Source of the DNA: Diplonema papillatum
Taxonomy: Eukaryota > Euglenozoa > Diplonemea > Diplonemida > Diplonemidae
Length of the DNA stretch: 64,000 nt
Direction: 5' to 3'
NCBI GenBank assembly: GCA_030068145.1
Contig: JAPJBO010000543.1
Coordinates: 1-64,000, forward strand
Shown here: positions 20,552-31,529 of the stretch, piece after piece
Layout of the letters: each line of letters opens with the position of its first letter
Position numbering within the stretch: the first letter of the stretch is position 1
Program-made: the position numbers and the translations under genes
Notes under the pieces: generated by a model
Databases searched by the model: none
The model's input: only the letters and a program-made list of their open reading frames with translations
What the model was told of the DNA's origin: nothing

Positions 20552-23500
20552 ATGTTCCGTGCCACGCAGCGCGCGTTGTTCACGCAGGGGTCCGATGCCC
20601 TGAAGGAGATCCTGACGAAGAAGATCCCGGAGCAGGCCGCCCTGATCAAGCAGCTGAAGGACAAGCACGGCGACGCGTCGCTCGGCGAGGCGACGGTGGG
20701 CGCCGCGTACGGAGGCATGCGCGGCATCACCGGGCTCACGTACGAGCCGTCGCTGCTCGACCCGATCGAGGGAATCCGGTTCAGGGGGCTCACCATCCCG
20801 GAGTGCCGCGAGAAGCTGCCGAAGATTCCGGGCGGTGAGGAGCCCATGCCCGAGGCCATGTGGTGGCTGCTGGTGACCGGCGAGGCGCCGACCCAGGAGC
20901 AGGTGCAGCTCCTGCAGAAGGAGTTCCACCACCGCGCGAACGACCCGATCATGGACCAGGTCACCAAGACGCTCGACTCCCTGCCGACCGACATGCACCC
21001 GATGCTCCAGTTCTCCGCGGGCATCCTCACCCTCGGACACGTGAGCAAGTTCGCCGCGGGATACGCCTCCGGCGCAGCCACCAAGGCCAACTACTGGGAA
21101 TACACCCTCGAAGACTCGCTCGACCTCATTGCCCGCATCCCGCAGTTGGCCGCGCAAATCTACAGACGCAGCTTCCACGGCGGCTCCAGCAGCGTATGCG
21201 CCCCGCACCCTTCGAAGAGAGACTTGGTGCCGGCATCAACCATGCATGGGGGGAAAGGCAGTCTGCCTATTATCCACCCCCTAGCATGAATCGTGCATGA
21301 GCGGCAGTGTTCTGTCTAGTCATTAACTAAGATTTCCCCCCCGCCAACAGAAGGGACCCCAGGAACCTTGCAGGAACGCTTGGTTCCAGCATCAATCATG
21401 CCTAGACGGCAGTGTTCTGCCTGACCATCAAACCAAGATTTCCCTCCTGGCATGAACCATGCAGGAGAGGCAGTGTTCTGTCTAGTCATCTACTACGACT
21501 TCCCCCCTACCGCCAACAGAAGGGACCCCGGGAACCTTGCAGGAAGACTTGGTTCCAGCATCAGTCATGCCTGGAAGGCAGTGTGTTCTGTCCAACCATA
21601 AAACCAATATTTCCCCCCCCCTGGCACGAAACATGCAGGAGAGGCAGTGTTCTGTCTAGAGACGCAAGGAAACCCCCCTTGTTTTGAAGCCTCAGCATAG
21701 AATACTCAACGAAGAACACGAACACAGGTTGTTGCCCGCGACGCGAACCTCGACTTGGCTGCCAACTTCACCAACCAGCTCGGCTTCGACTCCAAAGAGT
21801 TCGCCGACTGCATGCGTCTCTACCTTTGCATCCACACGGACCACGAAGGTGGTAACGTATCCGCCCACACGGGTATCCTGGTCGGTAGCGCCCTGAGCGA
21901 CCCGTACCTGTCTTGCAGCGCAAGCATGAACGGTCTGGCAGGCCCGCTCCACGGGCTCGCCAACCAGGAAGTGCTTCTGTTCATGCGCGACCTTCAGGCT
22001 CAGGTGTGTTGCGGCTATTTTATGTCTAGCAAATGCAGTTTGCAAAGAACGAAAAAAATATATATTTTTCTTTTTCTAACTGAAGCGCGTCACCAAAACT
22101 CCTTGCCAAACAAACAAAGGTCGCAAGTCACCAAACTGATCGTCCTTCGGGATCGACGGTAACACAAAAAATGCGAGCGGATCAACTACCAAGAGCCCAG
22201 CGGAAAGGCTGCGGAGTGGGCATCCTGGCTCAAGCATGAATTAAAGTCTAGCCCGATACAGTAGAGCTTCCTATCCACTCCCCCCCGCCCACCGACCACA
22301 CGCACCAAGCTGAACCTCACAAACAAACAAAAGGTCGAAAGTCACCAATCTGTACGTCCACTCGGAAACACAAAAACCGTTCGATGACAGCGCGCTGTCC
22401 TCACTCCCGTTAGACGAACAAAATCAGGGTTGAAGAAAGCGCGCACGAGCAAAATACAGTGTAGGACGCTACAGTCTTAGAAGGTTAACCCCATACGGAA
22501 GGAGGGTGGGTGTTAATTTTGAGACTTTTCAAGGCAAGCCTTGGGTCATACTCAAAAGGGGGTTTCGTAGGTCAAAAATGGGAACCGAGAGGCGCATTTC
22601 AAAGATTTTGTAGCAGATCTTTCAAATGCGCACCTCGACGCTGAATGAATACACATGGAAGTGACCCAGGGCGGGCCGTCGTTGAAACTCCCTTCCCCCG
22701 GCAGCCGCCATTAGCAACAACACACCAAACTCACATCAAGATGATGTCGTGTCAACAACGAACGAGCCAGGAAATGCAACAAACCTGCACTACGCTCAGT
22801 TCGTTTTGCGTGAAGTTCTTGAACCGTCTCTCTCTTCTCACGCTCTGACTTCCTCCCACTACAGGTTAAGGCCAAGGGAGGAGCGAAGGACGACACCGAG
22901 CTGAAGGCGAAGCTCACAGAGTGCATCTGGGACCTTTTGAACGCCAAGCGCGTTGTGCCCGGATACGGCCACGCCGTCCTCAGAAAGACCGACCCGAGGT
23001 ACACGTGTCAGCGTGAGTTCTGCCTCCGCAACTTCCCCGACGACGAATTGTTCCACTTCGTCGACACGATCTACCAGGTTTGCGCCGCTTCTTACTTTGA
23101 CGCCGGTGGCCTTCGAAAATTAAGTGAACCGCCGACCAACAACACAGCACACAGCACACAGAACCTCACACAAACCGCTCGCGCCCACTTGCGGAAGTGT
23201 CTCAAACACTGAAGTTGGTTCGTTTCCCGTTATCATGTTCCGTTCCCATGACTGCTGATTCGCCAACTAGGTAGGGACAGAAGGGACCTTATTGGTCCAC
23301 TCGTGCGCGTTTTTAATTAGACGACGAGCATTGGCTATCTTAAGAGCCACCGATTGTTGGCTGTTGTGTCAAGTTCGAACTACTTAGATTGGTTCGTCAT
23401 CCTGCTTTCGTTCACCGTCGCCACTTTATTGCTACTTTACACCTACTCGGCTCACACAGATCGCCCCGGGCATCCTCACGGAGCACGGCAAGACGAAGAA

Positions 23501-25322
23501 CCCGTACCCGAACGTTGACGCGCACTCGGGTGTCCTCCTCCAGCACTACGGCCTCACCGAGTCGAACTACTACACTGTCCTGTTCGGTATGGGCCCTTCT
23601 TGTTTAGTACCGAACCACACCCGCAGCCAACGTTGCCAACAAAAGCAACCTGTGGTGAGTGTTACGACTCCAAAATGGGGAACCATGGTGCCCCTTGGAA
23701 AGGTTTCGTAGCACACCTCTTCACAAAAGCAAACATTGTTCCTTTTTGACGTGTCTTTGCTCCGAAGGCCCAGTGTCCGAACTCCAGCTCGGGTTTTGGC
23801 TCTTTCGACACGAATCGTAGACGGTCAAACTGCAATAAAAACGCGGACAACAGACCGGTACGGGCTACAAGGCAACCCCTGCTCAACTAGAAAGAAAGCG
23901 AACGGCATGCGATGCATGATCAATGCCGTCATGAAGCTGGCGGCCCAGCAAGAGCTCGGCGGCTGCCTGCCCGGATCGATAAAGGCGGTGACCACGGCAC
24001 TGTCCTTTATTGGACTGCCCAGCCTGCCGGGCCTGGAACCCAGACCCCGACACCGGATGCCCGCTACAGGAGGAATCGTCCAGTTGAAGGGGAACGGAGC
24101 CTACGACAATGGGCCCGTGTACAACGACGAACGACGCGCGAGGGCAGGCCGGTGGCCCGCCCCCCAGAGACCTGCCGCAAACCCGGACCCCGTCCATTTT
24201 CTGGGCGCGGTGGTCGACAAGAGGAACGCGACGAAGTGCGTCGCGCACTACAAGGGGAAGTGTGAGGTCTGCCGCCGCCTCGGAGACAAACAGGGGCCCA
24301 CCGTGCAGGCGTGCTGTCGGCACCACCACGCCGCCGACGACGGGCTACCCATCGCGATCTGCGACCGACACCGAATGTCCAGGTGCGCGGTCTGCAACAC
24401 GCCGAAGACGTGCTGTGCCGCAGGGCACCACGGGTGCCGCGAACACAACCGCGGCCCGTGCGAAGGGTGCCGCCAGCTGCCGACGCTCGCAGAGCGACGA
24501 CCCGCCGCGTGCTGCGGCAAAGGGCACCACAGTGCCGACGAACCGAAGGCTACGAAGCCCGCCGCACCACCCAACACGAACACGCCGGCGCCCGCGGCCA
24601 CGCCGCGCTCGCCTGCGGCTGAGCAACTGTCCGAGTCGCCCAGGAAGGGGCGGAAGCGTATCTTGCAGGAGACCCCGCGACCGACCACCCACCGGGGGCC
24701 GAAGCGCCCGGCCAAGAAGGCAGCGACGCGGCAACGCACGCGAACGGCGCGGTGCCTCACCAGCTCACCAACCTCCCCGCCTTCATCACCGTCATCATCA
24801 CCGTCGCCCAAGACGTCATCAACGGGGAACATCATCCCCAGAAGGAGGCGGAAGCGACCCCTGCAGGAGTCCCGGGATCTTCCTGACGAGCACGCAGCCC
24901 GGTGAACATAGCCAAGAGTGTCGAAGTTTAGCGTCGAAACTTCCTGGCTTTTCACGCCGTAGCAGAACGACCACACCCTACCCAATCCCAAAAACACCCT
25001 GAACGCGTTAGGGGACTTCACAAGGTTTCTCAACGGAGTGACACATCACCCGAAACGAGCAGCACCCGCAGCACCCTTTCACTTTTCTCAACCCTCTCAA
25101 CCTCCCTCCATACCCAAGCCTACGGTCAACCGGAGACTTTGAAATACCTACCTTCTAATCCACAAATAACGCTAAAAAACGCTCAAAACCAACACCACAG
25201 GTGTCTCGCGATGCATCGGTGTTCTCTCTGCCCTTGTGTGGGACCGCGCCCTCGGCAAGCCGATCGAGCGCCCGAAGTCGATCACGACCGAGGCTCTCTG
25301 CAAGAAGTTCAACATCGTGTGA
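20552..25322 (+). CDS. Mitochondrial-type citrate synthase, five exons
   Basis: Condenses acetyl-CoA and oxaloacetate to citrate in the TCA cycle. Exons inferred by phase: 20552-21193, 21728-22003, 22865-23077, 23460-23586, 25201-25322 (1380 nt, 459 residues). The N terminus [10 protein letters not shown] is basic and hydrophobic, as expected for a mitochondrial leader. Catalytic segments are all present: [13 protein letters not shown] (first His), [16 protein letters not shown] (second His) and [15 protein letters not shown] (Asp); the C terminus is [17 protein letters not shown]. Length matches animal and plant mitochondrial enzymes. Donors are GTATGC, GTGTGT, GTTTGC and GTATGG, and all acceptors end in ACAG. 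The exon 4-5 join at phase 1 restores [16 protein letters not shown]. Introns of 534, 861, 382 and 1614 bp carry dispersed repeats, an rDNA relic and an ORF. The 5' leader contains an A/G-rich run that is duplicated at 19.1 kb. Confidence 0.95.
21225..21670. repeat. Family B repeats in citrate synthase intron 1
   Basis: At least three units about 150-171 bp apart. Each has GGTTCCAGCATCAATCATGC or a variant, GGCAGTGTTCTGCCT or GGCAGTGTTCTGTCTAG and CCAAGATTTCCC, with AGAAGGGACCCCGGGAACCT between. Related copies lie near 26636, 26996, 31461, 41268 and 42050. Confidence 0.75.
22105..22390 (+). repeat. Family D repeat with peptide relic in citrate synthase intron 2
   Basis: 22168-22264 encodes [20 protein letters not shown] then [11 protein letters not shown] and a stop, matching relics at 15097 and 44726. 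22315-22375 (AAGCTGAACCTCACAAAC, AAGTCACCAATCTGTACGTC) recurs at 45024-45075. Confidence 0.6.
22588..22636. other. Inverted repeat / hairpin in citrate synthase intron 2
   Basis: Arms GAGGCGCATTTCAAAGAT and AGATCTTTCAAATGCGCACC can pair with a few mismatches around a short loop TTTGTAGC. Confidence 0.55.
23283..23350 (-). pseudogene. 28S rRNA relic in citrate synthase intron 3
   Basis: The minus strand reads CTCTTAAGATAGCCAATGCT, CGTCGTCTAATTAAAAACGC and GCACGAGTGGA, a degenerate version of the conserved 28S segment also present at 15838-15900. Confidence 0.7.
23835..23892 (+). repeat. Dispersed repeat family F in citrate synthase intron 4
   Basis: ACAGACCGGTACGGGCTACA then AGGCAACCCCTGCTCAACT, the inverted counterpart of 4920-4995. 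It sits immediately upstream of the intronic ORF, so it may mark the end of an inserted element. Confidence 0.7.
23907..24905 (+). CDS. Cys/His-rich protein encoded inside citrate synthase intron 4
   Basis: 332 residues from ATG, same strand as the host gene. Residues 1-95 include a hydrophobic stretch ([17 protein letters not shown]). Residues about 110-210 form a dense Cys/His domain: CEVC, then [27 protein letters not shown] and CCGKGHH, with repeated C-x2-C pairs and HH steps, suggesting several zinc sites. The C-terminal third is low complexity (Pro, Ser, Thr) with basic RKGRKR and RRRRKR patches resembling nuclear localisation signals. I do not recognise the family. The intron is far longer than its neighbours, and a dispersed repeat (family F) lies just upstream, so I infer an inserted mobile element or retroposed gene. 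An open, GC-rich frame of this length with ordered cysteines argues for real coding potential. Confidence 0.6.
   Translation: MRCMINAVMKLAAQQELGGCLPGSIKAVTTALSFIGLPSLPGLEPRPRHRMPATGGIVQLKGNGAYDNGPVYNDERRARAGRWPAPQRPAANPDPVHFLGAVVDKRNATKCVAHYKGKCEVCRRLGDKQGPTVQACCRHHHAADDGLPIAICDRHRMSRCAVCNTPKTCCAAGHHGCREHNRGPCEGCRQLPTLAERRPAACCGKGHHSADEPKATKPAAPPNTNTPAPAATPRSPAAEQLSESPRKGRKRILQETPRPTTHRGPKRPAKKAATRQRTRTARCLTSSPTSPPSSPSSSPSPKTSSTGNIIPRRRRKRPLQESRDLPDEHAAR
25124..25187 (+). repeat. Family A repeat at the 3' end of citrate synthase intron 4
   Basis: GGTCAACCGGAGACTTTGAA and CAAATAACGCTAAAAAACGC end 13 bases before the acceptor CACCACAG at 25200. Confidence 0.7.
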
Positions 25323-26614
25323 GCAACCCCCCGCCCGCTGACTGGCCATTTGGGTCTGGAAGAGGAGGCGGCGGGCGGATGGGGGACAGTCGAAAATTAG
25401 CTGGCGCAATTCCATTTCTTTGCGACCGACCGGCCTTACGTTTTTACACACCCCAAATCGCCCGGGCGGCCCCACCCAAGGCAAGTCTTCGTGCACGGTG
25501 CCCCCCCCTCCCACGGGAGGGCTGCACACTCTTTGTGTGTGTGAGCGAGGATACAAAACAAAAGACCCCGGAAATCCTAAAGGAAGACCGGCGCTGCGTA
25601 TTCGCAGTTCTCTCAAACTCACGCCCAAAAAAAAAAAAACAATAAAAAAGCAACGCGAGGTGTTTGACCGCGGCACCACGCCTGCCCGTGTCTACGAAGT
25701 CACATTTCAGACTGCTGGGTAGCTCAACAAGGAGACGGGATGTTGCGCGCGCCTGACAAAAAAACGTTTTGAGCTCGTCGTAGTGCAGCCTAGCCAGTTG
25801 CCCCCCTCCGACTTGTCCCCACGCAGCAGGCCAATGCTGCGCGGCCGACAGAAGCGGGGGGGAGGTATGTGTCTGGAGGGCATCTTGCACCCGAGCTTCC
25901 ATCGTGCGAGGGCGCGCGCGGGGGGGCAAAAAAGAAACCGGAGGCAGAACAACGGCTTCTTTCTTTTTTGCACCCGCGCTCTCTCGCACGCGTTCGTGCC
26001 CTTTTTTTTTTTGCGGTTTTTTTCTTGTTTTTCCTTCGTCCCCCCCGACGGAAAAAATCAGCATTTCCGACCGAACGCCTGCATGGTTTGATAAGGATCG
26101 ACGAGACCGGCGGGCGTAACGCATTTTCGTGTTGCTGTTCCGAGGGTTTGAGCCTTATGGCCGATTCTTATGGTTATCTCCTGTTTCGCTCCATTCGTAA
26201 GAGAGTCGTGCCTTTTTTTTCTTCTTCAAAAAAAGTTCAAAAAATTCTACGACGTTTTCTGTCTGGCAATCGAGTCAAACTATGCACCTGGCGGTTTTGT
26301 TTTCTTTTTCCTTTATTGCTTTCCCCCTATAATGGCAACCCCACCCCCCGAAGAACTTGCCAGAGTTGCGTCCACGTTGCCGGTCGGCCTATTGCACCGT
26401 TCCCCGCAAGTTTTTGTGGGGGCCTCCAGCAGCTCGCCCGTTCATGAGCCTTTCGCCGCCGAAAACGCTCTACCGGGCGCTGTGCTTCCGCCCCACCTCT
26501 TGCGCATCTTTTTTTCTTCCGGCGACAGGTCCCGGCTCTCTGGAAAGCAACGTCAACTGGGACTGATGTCTCACGGTCTTCTTTTCACAGAAATTTCCCC
26601 GACCCCCCCTCTAT

Positions 26615-26662
26615 ACAACATCTTCTTCGAAGAAGACTTGATGCTAGCATCGATGCCATCGT
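26615..26662 (+). repeat. Family B repeat piece
   Basis: CATCTTCTTCGAAGAAGACT then TGATGCTAGCATCGA, nearly identical to 31447-31483. Confidence 0.65.
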
Positions 26663-26995
26663 GACTCCACGACGCACACTCCGGCACCGGCACCGGCGGC
26701 GCGCGGCAGCCCGTGGCGGCATGAGTTGGGTGCCATGCCGTCTTCCACGACCACCGTCCTCGAGCCAGCCCATCCCTATTTCCTGGAAGTGCATCGGATT
26801 GCCTGCTGTGCTGTTGATCGCACACAGGCCAGCACAGGCATTTTTCGTAGACTTTGTCACAGGCGGTACATAGTCTATCACAGGTCTACCGGCCGGGGTG
26901 GACCGGCTCACCCGCTTATCGGGAAGCGCAGCACCCCCACAACGTCTTCATCAGGCCCGCCTTACCAACCCCCCCCCCCCCCCCCCCCCCCCCCG

Positions 26996-27045
26996 GAGGC
27001 AGTGTTCTGCCTAAACATTAAACTAAGTTTTCCCCCCGGCGACAC
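26996..27045 (+). repeat. Family B repeat piece after a poly-C run
   Basis: GGCAGTGTTCTGCCTAAACA then TTAAACTAAGTTTTCCCCCC. Confidence 0.65.
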
Positions 27046-29445
27046 AGACCTTTCTTGAGCCCCTTTTCGTTGGGGCGGGGACGCAGCGCCGCTCATATTC
27101 TTTTTGATAAAGGTTGACCCACTGCGTGTGCGCTGACTCTTCTTTGTTCTTTGTTTGTTTTGCTCTTTTTTTGAATAAGTGCCTTTGCTTCGTTAGGACT
27201 ACTCGAGGAGCCCGCCAGGTGTGCTGTAGCCCACGAGGCTCAGGTACAACTGGGTTTAGTGCCGGGTGGTATGTAAGCAATCACTTGTTGGTTGCATCGC
27301 GTTCCTCTCTCACCCTCAAGGCCCCTCGAGTATTTTTGAGCGAGCTCACGGCCAGAGCGGCGCTCGTGCACCCCCGTTGAAGACTCGCTCGTTCGGAAGG
27401 CTGCCCGGCAATTAAAAAAAGAGGACTCCCCCCCGCATCATCGTGCAAAATGTTGTTTCTTCTTACGACGTTCTTGCGGCATGCAAAAGCAGTTCGTACA
27501 CGCGTCACGATTAAGACTACCCAACCCCCCCTCCCCGGTTGTCGTAGTCAGCCCCTCAGACACTTCAGTACCCGGAGTTTCAAAAGATCCTCCACTGCCG
27601 TACTTCAGCAAGTCAGTTCACTGCAGGAGGGCAGTACTGGAGTGCCAGCTTGCGGAACGCACCTGAGGGTGCGACGTCAGTGTTGGGCCACAACCCACAA
27701 CACTAAATACAACCGGCGCCAGCGCAGATGTTCTGCCCAGGAACAGTCGGCCTCGAACTTTGTACACCAATTCATCAACAATCCCCCCCAAGCCGCCCCA
27801 TTGGCCTTTTTCTTTCCGCCTTTTCTTTTTTTTTACCCCCCCCCCCCCCCCCCGTTGTTTTTTTTTTCTCATAAAGCGCTTTGTTTCGCGTTCATTCTTT
27901 TTTCTCCTGCTGCCTTTTGCCCTCTCCCTCCCTCTTTGTCCCTCCCGGCTATTCTTAACTTTCCTCGAGCTTAAGAACAATATTTCATAAAACACCACCT
28001 TTTTTTTTTTTGTTTTTACTTCGGGTTCCCCGTTTCCGAAACCCCCCCCCCCTTCGCTTTTTTATTGGGTGGTTCTTGTCTTTTTTTTTTTTCCCCCGAA
28101 GGAGTAGCGGGACTTGCGCGGCGTCTGAAAGGTGAAATGAACGTGTTTCGCGTGCGTTTTGTATTTTCTTCGCTGCTGCGTTGGCTGGTTACGAAGCTGT
28201 GCACATGGAACATCGTTGCGGTGAATCCGAGATGCAACCGCAAGAGACTTTTTCGTGGAGTGAAAGCCTGCTGCGTAGAACTGGTTCGAAGGGTACGACG
28301 AAAAATAATCGGGAAGGTGTGACTGACGTTCTTTGATCCTGTTGGCTCGGGCTAGTTGAGGAGTGACCTTTTACCGGAATATTACTAGTAGAAGCCAGCT
28401 CCACCCGAATTCTCCTGGTGTCGATTCGAGGTCGTCGTGCTCATCCAGCCATGCGTCTTGCTCCCATTCCCTCATTAAACTGCAAGAATTTTACGCGACC
28501 CGCACTGTGTTCACACGTGTACACGTTGAAGGGCGCGGCGATCTAGCTGCGTGCCGGCTGTCTGTCCCAGCTGCTCATGGCTGCGCGTTCAGATGCCGAG
28601 GGTGTAGGTCTGTGTTCCCTGGAGTGCTAGGGCTGCCCGGCGAAGGGACAATCCCATGGTACCGCGTGAATGACGCGATCGGGCCCACGGCAGCGCAAGC
28701 CAGCTCGTAGACCCTTGGCTCTGCAGTTCCGCCGAACACAAGCTCGTCGAGACGGTCAGCCACCAGGGCAGCGCGGACGGGGTTGTAGCACTGTGCTGCC
28801 TCCGACTCAAGCTTTGCGACAGCTGTGGTTGTCCGTCACGTTCCCGTACCCGAAGCGGCCTTTTTCCTTTCCTGTGCTGCTTTGGCCGGTTGTGAAAGCT
28901 GAACGCGGACACGTCGATGCCATGCTGGTGCTGGGAAGGACGCAGGCGGTACACGTGGAGCACCGGCCATGAAATGTTGTAGGCGAGGATGGCGGTGTCT
29001 CCGAGATGCGAACGCTAGAGACGTTTTCGCCCGACGGACACAAACACACGAATGCATCGACGATGACTGCTCCAGAAGGCGGCGAGAATCACGACATGAC
29101 CCTCCTGCCCCGTCGCAGGGAATGCGCCCGTCATCGAGATCACATTTTCCGGAGTGTACTGTTTTAACATCTACAGCCCCCTCCCCGCGTGCTGCAACAA
29201 GAAGCAAAACAGGGAACAAGAAGGAAACCAGGGGATTAGTTTCCGTTGCAGATTTAGACCGACCGTCGGTCTAAATCTGCAAACCGGACTTGGCCGGGGG
29301 GAAAAAAAAATGTAGGGGGGCCCACGTACCCCCTTTTTTGGGACAAAATTATAAGAGGTGGTTGCTCAAGCTTTTCGTGCCGCGGAAAACTTTGTTGCTT
29401 TACCTACCCCCCCCCCCCGCCCCCCCCCCCCCCACCAACGTAGAC

Positions 29446-29602
29446 AAACCAGACTCACACCGCAGTCCTGTCTGCAGACACTCAGGTTCCACGCTGATGA
29501 TGGCCCGCCTTATGTGTCCAGCCAGGACCGAAACACGGCGCGGACGGGACCAGTGCGGTGTTGAGCACATACCCATTCCAAGCACGGGCTTGCAATCCCC
29601 CC
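29446..29602 (+). repeat. Family C repeat, copy 1
   Basis: Nearly identical to 29939-30100: AACCAGACTCACACCGCAGT, CTGTCTGCAGACACTCAGGT, ACCAGTGCGGTGTTGAGCAC and CCCATTCCAAGCACG. CCACCAACGTAGACAAACC lies at its left edge. Confidence 0.85.
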
Positions 29603-29938
29603 ATTCCAGTAGGGTACTTCGCGTAACGCGACTTGCTGCCCTCAGCACGCAGGATTCCTTCCTCGCACTCTTTTCCTTTTGGTACTTTCAACCATTGGTG
29701 CTGCACACGGCAACCCCATGTCCACTGTGCTCTGCGGAGTTTACTTCGCAGATTGCCACCGTAAAAAGAAGACAAGTCAGTGCTGCCTAGCGAGTCGCAG
29801 TCACAATCAGGGCGAGTGCCCTGAGTTTTTAACTGATTGCTCAGACACGGTTGTAGGGGCCTTCTCCCCGTGACGGATTCGCCTGTGCTCTAGTAGCACG
29901 GTGGTCCTGGCTGTGACGAGCTACGAACAGCCGCCTGA

Positions 29939-30112
29939 CAAACCAGACTCACACCGCAGTCCTGTCTGCAGACACTCAGGTTCCACGCTGATGATGGTCC
30001 GCCTTATGTGTCCGTGGCTTAAAGGACCGAAACACGGCGCGGACGGGACCAGTGCGGTGTTGAGCACATACCCATTCCAAGCACGTTCTTGCAAACCCCC
30101 CCCACCAACGTA
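29939..30112 (+). repeat. Family C repeat, copy 2
   Basis: Direct repeat of 29446-29602, with an extra CGTGGCTTAAAGG segment. It ends in CCCCCCACCAACGTAGAG, where the first USP relic begins. Diverged copies lie at 8605, 41180 and 60330. Confidence 0.85.
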
Positions 30113-30114
30113 GA

Positions 30115-31093
30115 GAAGCGATTCGTCGGCATTCGCGCACCACAACAACCCGCCGCTCCGCCGGAATCACCGAGCCCTCCCAAAAGTGTTCCACCACACG
30201 ACCCCAAGAGCTTCACCACCACCGCACCCATCGCAACCAATCCGCCGGACCCACATGCGCGCGGCATAAACAACATTCGGAATAGCTGTTTCTTCGCCGC
30301 AAGCGTTCAGTTTCTGGCCCGCAAGCCGAGCTTCCGGACACAGCTTGCAGCCCTCCAACACCCGAATGAAGAGCAGCTTATAGTTCGTAAACTCTTTACG
30401 GACTTTGACGCTGGTCGCGACATTCACACAGCTCGATGGCCACAATCCGAAGTCTCGTGTTTGACACGACAGACGATGACTCCCAGCACCGGGATGCTCA
30501 CGAACTCCTGACGTGGATCAGAAGTTGCGTAAGGGGTGACGACGACGATCCGACGACGGTGACCTACACCCGACTGACGACCTGCTTCGAATGCGGAGGA
30601 TCCAACACAGCGGCACCAGCACTGGAGCCATTCCTCCTTGTTGAGCTGAAGAACAGAGAAAAAGCCTACACCGAACCACTTGAAGTTCTTGTACGGAAAG
30701 TGAAGAACAAGAAGGCAACCCGTATCCCCGACGTCGACTGCGATACATGCCACCGAAGAACGGAGGGCTCCACAAAAGAGCTCTACGTTTTCCCAAGTGT
30801 GATGGATGTGGCTCTTAAGCGAGCCCAACGGTCGAAGAGAACAGGCGAAGAATATAAAGCTAAAAGTCCGCACGCCCATTCAACCAGCCATCACGATCGG
30901 GGAAGACACTTACAGAGTAACTGGCTTCATCGTCCACACAGGGAAAGTGCAAGCTGGACACTACTACACCGTGCTGCGAGAAAACGACGACTGGGTGTGT
31001 TACGACGACCAGCAAGTGTCCCTTCTCTCATGGGAAGAATGTGCTGTCAAGTTTACAACAAACGGCTACATCGTTTCCCTGGAGAGAGCTTGA
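30115..31093 (+). pseudogene. Decayed ubiquitin-specific protease (peptidase C19), copy 1
   Basis: Shows the hallmarks of a USP deubiquitinase: Cys box GINNIRNSCFFAASVQFLAR (from about 30262), QHRDAHELLTWIRS, a C-x2-C ... C-x2-C zinc ribbon (CFECGG, CDTCHR), and His box TGFIVHTGKVQAGHYYTVLR with WVCYDDQQVSLL. The Cys box and His box lie in one frame and the middle part in another, so there are two opposite frameshifts, near 30435 and 30860. No in-frame ATG precedes the Cys box. The catalytic Cys, His and Asp equivalents are still legible. It is a pseudogene, unless the shifts are sequence errors or tiny introns. A Pro-rich stretch precedes the Cys box. Confidence 0.8.
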
Positions 31094-31199
31094 ACACTTT
31101 CAACCCTTGAAAGTAGTGCCCCGTGGCGGTTGGTTACGAGCCACAATCCCATCCAAAACCCCCCTTTTTTTAAAAAAACGAAGGAAGGAAAACACATGA

Positions 31200-31330
31200 A
31201 ACCAAGTTGTGCTCGCACCGGAACAGGACTGAAAATCCCCATCCAAAGGACCCACTGATGAGCTCTGACTTTGGATTGGTCTGCGTTCAAGAGCGAAACA
31301 TGAGACGAAGAACGAGGTGCACACAACACC
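31200..31330 (+). repeat. Dispersed repeat family E, copy 1
   Basis: GCTCGCACCGGAACAGGACT, GAGCTCTGACTTT and ACGAGGTGCACACAACACC. A related copy is at 41700-41825. Confidence 0.65.
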
Positions 31331-31444
31331 GCGGTGAAAAAAATACAGGGGGCTAGTCCCTCAAGGTTTCATTCCCCACTTTGGGAGCCGTACACTCCCC
31401 TCTTTACAACTTTCTATTTTCTATTTTGCATCCCTTTCCTAGAC

Positions 31445-31529
31445 GACATCTTCCTCGAAGAAGACTTGATGCTAGCATCAACCATGCATGAGAGGCAGTG
31501 CGCTGCCTAAACATTAAACTAAGATTTTC
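31445..31529 (+). repeat. Family B repeat with palindrome
   Basis: Contains the perfect 16-bp palindrome TTGATGCTAGCATCAA (31468-31483), then CATGCATGAGAGGCAGTG and AAACATTAAACTAAGATTTT. It abuts the TIR element. Confidence 0.75.

Larger units (their letters stand above)
25323..29440. other. Long gene-less accessory region
   Basis: No coding region supported. It is rich in homopolymers (poly-C near 26970-26995 and 27838-27854, poly-T near 28080) and T-rich sequence. Family B pieces lie at 26620-26660 and 26996-27045. Confidence 0.5.
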
